Positions 18,552 to 26,163 of a DNA stretch of 64,000 nucleotides are shown here, piece by piece. Each line of letters starts with the position of its first letter. The stretch's first letter is position 1. A program made the position numbers and the translations under genes. Source of the DNA: an uncultured Acidobacteriota bacterium (GTDB lineage Bacteria; Acidobacteriota; Blastocatellia; RBC074); the NCBI GenBank assembly GCA_902825875.1, contig CADECP010000013.1, forward strand, positions 103,050 through 167,049, read 5' to 3'. Below the pieces are notes generated by a model. It had not been told where the DNA came from and did not search any database. It saw nothing but the letters and a program-made list of their open reading frames with translations.

Positions 18552-19925
18552 TCAAATCAAATCCCAGGGCTTCCGCGCCTTGCGGCCAAGCAACTTGGAC
18601 GCTTCGGCATCAGCGACGAAATCTTCTTTCGCCGCGTCCCAAGTCAAACGACGGCCTATTCGGTAAGCGATGTTCCCCAAGTGCGAAGTCGCCGTCGAGC
18701 GGTGGCCGATTTCCACTTCCGCATTCGGCGCTTTCCGAGAACGAACGCATTCGATGAAATTCAACGTGTGCAGATCGGTGGTGTCGCGGCCTTGAACTCG
18801 TTTGGGCTGCATCCGCCAGGCGTCAATCGGCTGCGAGCGTTGTTTGGCGGTCAGCGCGGTTTTCAGCGGTTCGGGATAAATTTCAAAGCCTATGCGGTCG
18901 GCGATCAGCGTGCCGTTTGTGCCGTAATAAGCCTCGCCGTGCGGACGGTCATCAGCGCCGCGCGCTCCGTAATTGTTAAAGCCCGGCGTTCGTCCGCCCG
19001 CGCCGTGTGCGTTCAGGTTGCAGCTTTCGTAACTGAGGATGAAACCGCCATTCTTGGGATGTTGGAATTCGTAAGTCACTTGCAACATATCCGGCACATC
19101 GCCCGCGTCTTTCAACGTAAATTTGCCGCCTGTAGCCACAACGGTTTTCGGAGCTTCAACGCCCATGATTTGCTGAACCGTGTCGAGCCTGTGCGTGCCG
19201 TAATCGGTCATCGTGCCGCCCGCGTAATCGTAAAAATTGCGAAACGTGGAAAGAAAGCGCGAACGGTTGAACGGCACTTTCGGCGCCGGGCCAAGATAAA
19301 AATCCCAGTCCAAACCTTCGGGTGCGGGTTCGTCAGCGTATTTGCCGACGCCGTTCGGAGTAATGTTGCTGTAATTCCAGACGCGCACGAAACGAACTTC
19401 GCCGAGTTCGCCGGATTGAATGATCTGCTGGACTTCGCGGTAATGCGGCGCGCTGCGATGTTGAGTGCCGGTTTGGACAATACGTTTGTAACGGCGCGCG
19501 GCTTCGACCATCAATCGGCCTTCGCGGACGTTGTGCGCCAGCGGTTTTTCAACATAAACGTCTTTGCCGGCCGCACAAGCGAGCACAGTAATCGCCGCAT
19601 GCCAATGATCCGGCGTGGCGATGTGAACGGCGTCCACTTCCTTCAATTCCAGCAGCTTTCGGAAGTCATTGAACTTTTTCGCCGAGCTTCCTGCCCAAGT
19701 CTGCGCACTCGCCGCGTTCGTCTCATAAACATCGCAAACCGCGCCGTATTCCGCGCCCGGAACTTTCCGCATCAAGTCGGCAACCTGCCGTCCGCGCCCG
19801 CCGCAACCGATCAAACCGACGACTACTCGGTCGTTGGCTCCGACGATTCGTTCGTAAGAAAGCGCAGTTGTGGAAACCACGGTCGCGCCAGTGATTGCTG
19901 AGTTGATGAATTCTCTTCGTTTCAT
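18552..19925 (-). CDS. Gfo/Idh/MocA-family oxidoreductase with Tat signal
   Basis: I chose the ATG at 19925 (458 aa). It gives a clean Tat leader (MKRREFINSAITGATVV) and has GGGGAG upstream, whereas a longer frame would read through a large hairpin. The NAD(P)-binding motif is GLIGCGGRGRQV. EKPLAHN supplies the conserved catalytic-region lysine, and the C-terminal domain has the usual GTMTDYGTH segment. Secreted Gfo/Idh proteins carry a tightly bound nicotinamide and oxidise sugars or glycosides. With DUF1080 13 bp downstream, oxidation of a glycoside at C3 is the most likely role. Confidence 0.9.
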   Translation of the reverse strand: MKRREFINSAITGATVVSTTALSYERIVGANDRVVVGLIGCGGRGRQVADLMRKVPGAEYGAVCDVYETNAASAQTWAGSSAKKFNDFRKLLELKEVDAVHIATPDHWHAAITVLACAAGKDVYVEKPLAHNVREGRLMVEAARRYKRIVQTGTQHRSAPHYREVQQIIQSGELGEVRFVRVWNYSNITPNGVGKYADEPAPEGLDWDFYLGPAPKVPFNRSRFLSTFRNFYDYAGGTMTDYGTHRLDTVQQIMGVEAPKTVVATGGKFTLKDAGDVPDMLQVTYEFQHPKNGGFILSYESCNLNAHGAGGRTPGFNNYGARGADDRPHGEAYYGTNGTLIADRIGFEIYPEPLKTALTAKQRSQPIDAWRMQPKRVQGRDTTDLHTLNFIECVRSRKAPNAEVEIGHRSTATSHLGNIAYRIGRRLTWDAAKEDFVADAEASKLLGRKARKPWDLI

Positions 19926-19951
19926 AAATGCTCTCCCCATCGAGCAAGAGG

Positions 19952-20044
19952 GAGATAACGGAACAAACGGAAATAACTGAAAAAAACGGAAAGATTTTTT
20001 TGAGGTTCCGTCCGTTCCGTTATTTCCGTTTGTTCCGTTATCTC
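19952..20044. repeat. Large hairpin built of GGAAC/GTTCC repeats
   Basis: A 30-bp left arm (19952-19981) pairs with a right arm (20015-20044) with a single mismatch, around a 33-nt spacer. Both arms are made of degenerate ~10-bp units such as GGAACAAACG and TTCCGTTATT. It lies between rraA and the Gfo/Idh gene, 26 bp upstream of the chosen Gfo/Idh ATG. It may affect transcript processing or simply be an interspersed repeat. Confidence 0.85.
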
Positions 20045-20058
20045 TTTGACCTCTGGTT

Positions 20059-20796
20059 TCAAATACGGTTGAACTTCTCAATCGCCTTGGTCAGGGATTT
20101 GAATTGGCGTATGAACGGGAACATGCCTTTTTCGCGGTCGTCAATTTCCTGAGCTTTTTTCAGGACCTCTTCGGCGCGTTCTTGCGGCACAACGACCACG
20201 CCGTCTTCATCGGCGACGATGATGTCGCCGGGACGAACCGTGATGCCGGCGCATTGGACTTCGACGTTGCGCGCCACAGTCGCGTAATGCCCAACCGCCG
20301 TTCGCGGCGAAGACGACCGCGCATAGACCGTCAACCCCATTCGCCTCACATCCCAGATGTCACGAATCGCGCCATCCAAAACCATGCCGGCCATTCCGCG
20401 AACCTTCGCCGCCGTAGCCATTAGATTTCCCATCGCGGCGATTTCCAGCGTGCCTTCCATAACTATGACGCCGACTTCGCCGGGTTTGGCGTTGTCAATC
20501 ATTTCAACTGAATGTTTGGTCGAAAGCGCGGGCGTAGCCTTGTCAGGCGTCGTCGGTTTGACCAGCGAAGTCACGGCGCGTCCGACAATCGGTGTTCCGG
20601 TGACGAGTTTCATGTCGTGCAGCATCGTGCCGTTTTTACCGGTAACTAATTCCACTGCATCCGACACCGAAGCCGGATAAGTTTTCTTGTATGCGGCGAT
20701 GAGCGATTCATCAGTCGAAGTCGAAGTTTTCTTTTGCGCGGCGACAACCACCGCCGCCAGCGCCGCACAAGCCAGAACAATCAGAAACTTTTTCAT
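20059..20796 (-). CDS. RraA-like / HMG-CHA aldolase family protein with signal peptide
   Basis: 245 aa. Residues 1-20 form a Sec signal peptide (KKFLIVLACAALAAVVVAAQ). The rest is an RraA fold: GAIRD carries the arginine-aspartate pair used for substrate and Mg2+ binding in HMG/CHA aldolases, and PGDIIVADEDGVVVVP is the typical C-terminal motif. In this context it is more likely an aldolase or decarboxylase of an acidic sugar derivative than the RNase E inhibitor RraA. Export is unexpected for the family. It is the first gene of the run rraA - Gfo/Idh - DUF1080 - kdgD-like - enolase - sulfatase. Confidence 0.85.
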   Translation of the reverse strand: MKKFLIVLACAALAAVVVAAQKKTSTSTDESLIAAYKKTYPASVSDAVELVTGKNGTMLHDMKLVTGTPIVGRAVTSLVKPTTPDKATPALSTKHSVEMIDNAKPGEVGVIVMEGTLEIAAMGNLMATAAKVRGMAGMVLDGAIRDIWDVRRMGLTVYARSSSPRTAVGHYATVARNVEVQCAGITVRPGDIIVADEDGVVVVPQERAEEVLKKAQEIDDREKGMFPFIRQFKSLTKAIEKFNRI

Positions 20797-20823
20797 AAGC
20801 CGACAACTCTCTGTTCAGAAATT

Positions 20824-20922
20824 GACCATCAGCCATTGGCCATTAACCATTATTGGTTTGGGTATGAATCCCGCCTACCCTTTCGGTTAATGCGTAATGG
20901 GCAATGGTTAATGGGTAATTCG
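20824..20922. repeat. Intergenic inverted repeat, ATTAACCATT family, copy B
   Basis: This fills the 127-bp gap between the GMC oxidoreductase and rraA. The left part CCATTGGCCATTAACCATTA pairs with a right part containing GGCAATGGTTAATGG, and the spacer repeats the GGTA...TACCCT pattern of copy A at 9098-9202. The arm order and spacing match copy A, so the two are members of one repeat family. Confidence 0.75.
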
Positions 20923-20923
20923 T

Positions 20924-22543
20924 TTATGCTCGTCGAAGCTCTTCGTAAACAAAATCGGCGCAACGCGAAGCTAATGCCATCACGGTCAACGTCGGATTCT
21001 TTTCCGAATAATCAATGAAGCCGCTGCCGTCGGCGACGAACAGGTTTTTGACATCGTGCGATTGCAGATAAGGCGTCAGCACGGAAGTTTTCGCGTCGTT
21101 GCCCATCTTGCAGGTTCCAACCCAGTGAACGCTGTCCACTCCGGGTTGCGGATTGGTATTGGTGATGACGCCGCCCGAAGCTTCTATGATTTCGGAAATC
21201 TTTTCGGTCGCGTCTTTGAAAATGGCGCGGTCTTCGGTCGTCAGACTGAAATGCACTTTGGGCACGGCCAGACCGTAAATGTCTTTCACCGTCGGATCGA
21301 GTTCCATGTACCGTTCCGGCGAAGCGATCATTCCGTTTTGCGAATACATGCTGATGAGCGACGGCGCGCGTTCACGAACCCGGCGTTTGAAATCCAAGCC
21401 AAAGCCCGGCACGTTTTGCCCAAACGAAGGATTGGACGTGCTGACGCGCGAACCGGAATCCACGATGATGTGATAGCCCTTCGGAAAATTCGGGTGCGGC
21501 TTTTCCCAGTAAAACGACGCAATGTAAGCGTGGCTGCTTTCCGTGCCGTCGTCGTTGAAAACCGGCGCGTTGTTCAGTTGTTTCAAGTAACCTTGCGCGC
21601 CCGAAGTGGTGTGTGTAATCAGGTTTTTACCGACCAGCCCGCTGGAATTAGCCAAACCATTCGGGAAGTGCGCCGATTTCGACAGCAACAACAGCCGCGC
21701 GGATTCAATCGGCCCGCAAGCCAGGACGATCTTCTTGGCTTTGACTTCATAACTTTTGCGCGTGCGCGCATCGAAGTAACGAACGCCGGTTGCCGTCTTG
21801 CCGTCCTTGCTCATCATCACTTCGGCGGCGTTGGCATAAAGAATCAGTTTGCACTTGCCGGTTTTCAACGCGCGCGGCATCGCCGTGTTTGCTGAAGTGT
21901 ATTTGGCGTCCACGTCGCAACCGCGCATGCAATGGCCGCAATAATGGCAAACCGGGCGTTTGGACTCGTGGCGTTCGGTCAGCAAAGCTTTGCGGGCGGT
22001 AATCATCCGAAACTTTTTCGGATCGAGCTTGTCGCAACCTTTTTTGATCTGGTGCGCCGCGCACAGCCACGGCAAAGGCTTTTGGAAAACACCGTCCGGC
22101 ACGTTCGGATGGTGATCGTAATTGCCCGTCACGCCCATCAACCTTTCCATCCGGTCGTAATACGGCGAAAGCTGTTCGTAACTGACCGGCCACGTGGCGA
22201 AATCAAAAGTGCTGTTGCGCCAGCTCAAACCCGCCCACAGCAAAGATTTTCCGCCGACGGCTTTGGTCAGAAAGTGATCGAAGCGTTGATACTCGCCCGC
22301 TTTGGTAAACGGTTCTTTCGTGCGGTCAACCGTCAGATGCTTGCGCGGATCCCAGCCTCTGCCGTTTTTCGGCAATTCGTAAGGCATCGTGTGCGAATAA
22401 AAATCCTTCGCCGGATCAACCCATTTGCCCGCTTCCAACACCACGACCGAAGCGCCTTTTTCGGCCAGTTGCATCGCAACCACGCCGCCCGCCGAGCCGG
22501 AACCAACTACACACACGTCGTAGATTTCTGATTTTTGAATCAC
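20924..22543 (-). CDS. GMC-family FAD-dependent oxidoreductase
   Basis: 539 aa from a GTG start at 22543 with AGAGGA upstream; it begins 2 bp after the PhoD-like gene. The FAD-binding motif VVGSGSAGGVVAMQLAEKGA is at residues 12-31. The C-terminus holds the GMC signature SVHWVGTCKMG and NPTLTVMALASR, which supply the catalytic His and Asn. A cysteine cluster C-x2-C-x2-C-x3-C (Cys199, 202, 205, 209) is typical of the gluconate 2-dehydrogenase-like branch. It probably oxidises a sugar or sugar acid. The small Tat-carrying subunit that often accompanies this branch was not found next to it. Confidence 0.9.
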   Translation of the reverse strand: MIQKSEIYDVCVVGSGSAGGVVAMQLAEKGASVVVLEAGKWVDPAKDFYSHTMPYELPKNGRGWDPRKHLTVDRTKEPFTKAGEYQRFDHFLTKAVGGKSLLWAGLSWRNSTFDFATWPVSYEQLSPYYDRMERLMGVTGNYDHHPNVPDGVFQKPLPWLCAAHQIKKGCDKLDPKKFRMITARKALLTERHESKRPVCHYCGHCMRGCDVDAKYTSANTAMPRALKTGKCKLILYANAAEVMMSKDGKTATGVRYFDARTRKSYEVKAKKIVLACGPIESARLLLLSKSAHFPNGLANSSGLVGKNLITHTTSGAQGYLKQLNNAPVFNDDGTESSHAYIASFYWEKPHPNFPKGYHIIVDSGSRVSTSNPSFGQNVPGFGLDFKRRVRERAPSLISMYSQNGMIASPERYMELDPTVKDIYGLAVPKVHFSLTTEDRAIFKDATEKISEIIEASGGVITNTNPQPGVDSVHWVGTCKMGNDAKTSVLTPYLQSHDVKNLFVADGSGFIDYSEKNPTLTVMALASRCADFVYEELRRA

Positions 22544-22545
22544 CG

Positions 22546-23985
22546 TTAAATCCTCTTTTGAATGCTTTCGTAAACCACTTCGCCCGTGATGCTGTGGTGG
22601 CGAAACACCAATTGCGGCGCGCCACTGGTTCCCACCAACTCAACCGACAGAAAACCGCCTTTGACGCGATGAAAACGGTGGAAGCGTTTGTCTTCGCCCG
22701 GCGAACCTCCGGCGTTGCCTTCCGTGATTGTTCCGGCGGAAAACTCCTGCACGCCGGTTTCGGGATCAACCGAATGGTATTGCCAGTGGCGGTCGCCGTT
22801 GAGAACGAAAAAGTTCTTCAGCTTTTGGTCTTTCACCCACTGACGAAACTCGCGGCCTTCGGTGGCGAAAGCTGCGTTGGCGTGGTTGTCGCCTTTTTTA
22901 TCGCGGTCGGGGCCGACAATCGGCGTCGGGCTGATTAACACTCGAAACGCGGCGTCACTTTCCAACAAAGTCCGCTTCAACCATTCTTTCTGCTGTTTGC
23001 CCCAGATGGTTTTTTCCGCGCTGTCTGCGGCTTTGTTTGGCGAACGAAAATCGCGGCCTTCGGTCAGCCAGATTTCCAAGCCCTTGCCCCAGCGAAAACG
23101 ACGATAGGGCGGATCGCTGATTGGAACCTGTTGGCGAAAAATCTTCAGCCCTTCGGCAAAGGTCATCGGAGCCATAAAGTCCGGTTCGCCGCCCGGCCAG
23201 CAATCGTCTTTCAAAACGTCGTGATCGTCTTTTGTCCAATACCCCGGCGTGTGCTGGTAATAGTCTTTCAGCGAAGGCAACGAATACATTCGATGCCAGA
23301 AATGCCGCGCCATTTCCGGCGTCGTCGCTATCGGCGGTTCGGTGTCGTAATAAACGTTGTCGCCGACCATCGCCGTGAAATCCGGCTTCAATCGCCGCAT
23401 CGCTTCATAGCTTAAAAAGCCGCCGGCGGTGTCGCGCGTCAGGTAATGCTGGCAAGTGGAAACGACGAATTTCAGATTTTTCCACGCACCGCGCGGCGCG
23501 GTGCGAAACGAACCCGGCGAGCCGCGTCGAGTTTGTTTGCCGCCGGCAGCCGTTTCCACAGCGAAGTGATACAGCGTCTCCGGTCGCAAATCTTCCAGTC
23601 GAAACAGATGCGTGAAATCGGTTTCGGCGGTGACATCGAACCAGGCGGTTTTCTTCGCGCCGGATAAATCCGCGCGTTGCCCGTAAAGCAATCGCGCACG
23701 ACCGGCTTTGCCCGGACAAGCGCCTTCCAATTCGGCGATGGTCATTCCGGCAGGCATCACCTGCAACTTTTCGCGGCGATCCTGTCGCGTCAGGCCGGGA
23801 AAGTTGAAGCCGGAATTGTTGCGCGTGGCCGCCGCCGTCAACCGCGTGTGAATCAGCGCCGAATGATCTGTGACTTCGCCGATGCGTTCGCCCTGCGCGT
23901 TAAACGGAGCTTCGTCCGCCGCCAAGCCAACCAGTGGAACAGCCGACGCAGCCAGGAATTCTCGTCGTGTGAATGAGTTGTTCAT
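22546..23985 (-). CDS. PhoD-like alkaline phosphatase with Tat signal
   Basis: I chose the ATG at 23985 (480 aa) because it gives a classical Tat signal, SFTRREFLAASAVPLVG; an upstream in-frame start lies in a hairpin repeat. An N-terminal beta domain is followed by the PhoD metallophosphatase core with VGDNVYYD, a WTKDDHDVLKDD segment and NGDRHWQYHS, which bind the metal centre. It probably releases phosphate from phosphodiesters or monoesters outside the cytoplasm. It is followed after 2 bp by the GMC gene. No ribosome binding site is obvious because the hairpin ends about 8 nt before the start. Confidence 0.88.
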   Translation of the reverse strand: MNNSFTRREFLAASAVPLVGLAADEAPFNAQGERIGEVTDHSALIHTRLTAAATRNNSGFNFPGLTRQDRREKLQVMPAGMTIAELEGACPGKAGRARLLYGQRADLSGAKKTAWFDVTAETDFTHLFRLEDLRPETLYHFAVETAAGGKQTRRGSPGSFRTAPRGAWKNLKFVVSTCQHYLTRDTAGGFLSYEAMRRLKPDFTAMVGDNVYYDTEPPIATTPEMARHFWHRMYSLPSLKDYYQHTPGYWTKDDHDVLKDDCWPGGEPDFMAPMTFAEGLKIFRQQVPISDPPYRRFRWGKGLEIWLTEGRDFRSPNKAADSAEKTIWGKQQKEWLKRTLLESDAAFRVLISPTPIVGPDRDKKGDNHANAAFATEGREFRQWVKDQKLKNFFVLNGDRHWQYHSVDPETGVQEFSAGTITEGNAGGSPGEDKRFHRFHRVKGGFLSVELVGTSGAPQLVFRHHSITGEVVYESIQKRI

Positions 23986-23993
23986 ATTGATTT

Positions 23994-24022
23994 GGTGGGA
24001 CAGGTTCAGAGCCTGTCCCACC
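23994..24022. repeat. Short hairpin repeat GGTGGGACAGG, copy 1
   Basis: Arms GGTGGGACAGG and CCTGTCCCACC enclose a 7-nt loop. The same unit, with the flanks TTGATTT before and AATAT after, recurs at 44059-44087. It sits between the sialate O-acetylesterase and the PhoD-like gene. Confidence 0.9.
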
Positions 24023-24031
24023 TCTAAATAT

Positions 24032-25567
24032 CTACTTCTTCGGAGCCGTGACCATTGGGAAATCGTCCGTGCGGAAAGGCGTCGCGGGCAGTCCCGCTTT
24101 ATTCCAGAAATTCAGCACCGGCCAGTTTTCCCAGCCGAAACGAACGGCCACCGGTTGAGCGACCGACGAACTGGAAACAATCACCTTTTTGCCTTTGATT
24201 TCGGCTTCGGCTGGAACGAATTTCTGATCGGCTCCGGCAATGGTGAAACCCATCAGTTTGCCGTCTTTGGCGACCAAGCCGCCGCCGACGTGATTGAAGC
24301 TGAGTTCGATCTTGTCGCCTTTGACCTTCATCGTTGAATAAACCGGGCCGGAGTAATCAATCTTTTCGCCGTAAGCAATGGCGCGCGCGGCCAGCGCCAG
24401 TCGTTCGCCGACGGGTTGTTTCTGTTTGGGATGAATGTCTTTTTCTTCGCCGATGTCGGTGATGACGGCTTGACCGGTCTTGGGCAATTTCAAAGTCAGC
24501 AACTGGGCTTCGCGCAATTCAGGCCAGGTTCCGGGCGCGGGCGGCGCGAAAGGCGCAAGTTGCACGAACAGAAAAGTCATTTCGCTGTTCCAGGCTTTGC
24601 GCCAATCCTGAATCATCGCCGGAAAGATCGAACGGTATTCATAAGCGCGCCCGGCGTTGGCTTCGCCCTGATACCAGATTGATCCGCGCAGCGCGTAAGG
24701 CACGAGCGGTGCGATCATGGCGTTGTACAAACCCGACGGGCTGCTTTGATGGCCAGGCCCCATCGGGCGTCCGGGCGCGGCGGGAGCGGGTTTGCCTTCT
24801 TCTTTGGCTTTGGCGACGGCTTCTTTGTGTTTTTCCATCGCGGCTTCCCATTTGGCGTTGGCTTCGGGAAAGGCTGTCAGAGCTTTGGCGTAACGTTCGC
24901 GGACGCCGGCGAAGTTCGGATCGTTTTTGACGACGCCGTCACTCGTCCAGGCTTCGGAAGGCGTGCCGCCGTAAGACGAATTGATCAAACCGACCGGAAT
25001 CCCCTGCCTCGCCGCTTGCAAAGCGCGACCGAAAAAGTAACCGACCGCCGAAAAACCGGCGACCGATTCGGGCGAACATTCTTTCCACTGGCCTTTGACA
25101 TCGGTTTGGGGCGTGTCTTTGGAAAGGCGCGGCACGCTGAACAAACGAATCTTTGGATGATTAGCGGCGGCGATGTCCGCTTTGGCGTTGGCGGTCTGAT
25201 TCATCGTCCATTGCATGTTCGATTGGCCGCTGCACAACCAGACTTCGCCGACCAGAATGTTTTTGATCGTCAGGGTGTTCGAACCGCTGATGGTCATGTC
25301 AAACGGCCCGCCGGCTTTCAATTCTTTCAGCGTAACCATCCATTTGCCGCCGGTTGTGGTGGCAGTGACTTTCTGGCCTTGAAATTCGACGGTGACTTTT
25401 TCGCCTTCGTCTGCCCAGCCCCAGACGGGCGCGGGCATTCCCTGCTGCAAGACGCAGCCATCGGAAAACAGAGCATTGGCTTTGACCGCTGCCATCGCAG
25501 TCGAAGCGGCGGCCAAACAAATCAGCAAACAGCAAAGCGTAGAAAGTCTTTTCAGCGCGTAACGCAT
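24032..25567 (-). CDS. Exported sialate O-acetylesterase-like protein
   Basis: I chose the ATG at 25567 (511 aa), which has GGGAGA upstream and starts a clear Sec signal (RYALKRLSTLCCLLICLAAA); a longer frame would add 50 unsupported residues. The SGNH-type esterase motif is LCSGQSNMQW, with the nucleophilic serine in SGQSN. Later motifs GSIWYQGEAN and a conserved D-x-x-H (EEKDIHP) fit the family. The enzyme should remove acetyl groups from sugars, such as xylan side groups or sialic acid. It begins the block of exported sugar-active enzymes, but a 596-bp gap and a terminator separate it from the dab genes. Confidence 0.9.
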   Translation of the reverse strand: MRYALKRLSTLCCLLICLAAASTAMAAVKANALFSDGCVLQQGMPAPVWGWADEGEKVTVEFQGQKVTATTTGGKWMVTLKELKAGGPFDMTISGSNTLTIKNILVGEVWLCSGQSNMQWTMNQTANAKADIAAANHPKIRLFSVPRLSKDTPQTDVKGQWKECSPESVAGFSAVGYFFGRALQAARQGIPVGLINSSYGGTPSEAWTSDGVVKNDPNFAGVRERYAKALTAFPEANAKWEAAMEKHKEAVAKAKEEGKPAPAAPGRPMGPGHQSSPSGLYNAMIAPLVPYALRGSIWYQGEANAGRAYEYRSIFPAMIQDWRKAWNSEMTFLFVQLAPFAPPAPGTWPELREAQLLTLKLPKTGQAVITDIGEEKDIHPKQKQPVGERLALAARAIAYGEKIDYSGPVYSTMKVKGDKIELSFNHVGGGLVAKDGKLMGFTIAGADQKFVPAEAEIKGKKVIVSSSSVAQPVAVRFGWENWPVLNFWNKAGLPATPFRTDDFPMVTAPKK

Positions 25568-25866
25568 AGGTGATCTCCCGGAAAATTGACCGGCAGCCAA
25601 TTCGTCCAAATTGGCTGACTGGTCGTCAAAGTTGTGAATTGAAACGGAAAAGAATTGCTTGAAGGAACTCGTTTGCCGTTGCGACAACGAGGCGATGGAC
25701 TGTAACTTCGGTCTCATCGCAAATCCCGGCGCATTGTTCTAGCTGGCTTCGGCGGTGTCAATGCGTTGGCAGCCGAGAAAGAAAATTTCCCACTCGCAAC
25801 ATCCTGCGAATCAACGTCAAGTAAATCGCTTTCAACAAACGAATCTTGCGAGAAAATCAGACTGGC
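25568..25866. other. Intergenic region upstream of the sialate esterase
   Basis: No gene is supported. It must contain the esterase promoter, but I could not pick one out. A CCAATT...AATTGG inverted repeat lies near 25593-25610. A minus-strand frame here (25714-25938) crosses the terminator and shows no protein-like features. Confidence 0.5.
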
Positions 25867-25899
25867 AAAAAAAGAAGGGAGCCTTTCGACTCCCTCTTC
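25867..25899 (-). terminator. Intrinsic terminator of the dab operon
   Basis: On the minus strand a GGGAG stem with loop TCGAAAGG and CTCCC is followed by seven T residues. It lies 265 bp past the stop of the second membrane-subunit gene and is the natural end of the sulP-CA-dab transcript. Confidence 0.8.
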
Positions 25900-25938
25900 A
25901 GACTGGATTGTAAGTATGGCAGTTGTCCCGACTGCCAC

Positions 25939-26013
25939 CTAAACACCGTAACTCACTGCCCAGCCTGTCACCATCACAAGCCCGAACAAACAAGTGATGA
26001 TGAAAAAGATCAA
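25939..26013 (-). CDS. Possible 24-aa membrane peptide downstream of dab genes
   Basis: A TTG-started frame encodes a single hydrophobic helix (LIFFIITCLFGLVMVTGWAV...). It lies between the last dab gene and its terminator, so it would be on the same transcript. A hairpin AATCTACG/CGTAGATT covers the start region and no ribosome binding site is seen. It may be chance; listed because small membrane subunits are often missed. Confidence 0.2.
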   Translation of the reverse strand: MIFFIITCLFGLVMVTGWAVSYGV

Positions 26014-26163
26014 TCTACGAAACCGTAGATTTGAGTGCTTGCCGCCAGAATTTCTGCAATGGCTGTGCCACTAAAAAGGCGACACAATTCAAAGGATTTA
26101 GCCAATTTCCCAACGAACTCAGCGGGAAAGTTTGCCTCACCAGCGAGGCATGTTAGGACACCG

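Noticed and set aside
25846..26028. 60-aa plus-strand frame with several Cys pairs
   Set aside because: It looks like a zinc-binding peptide but runs through the dab terminator and other hairpins, and lacks a ribosome binding site.
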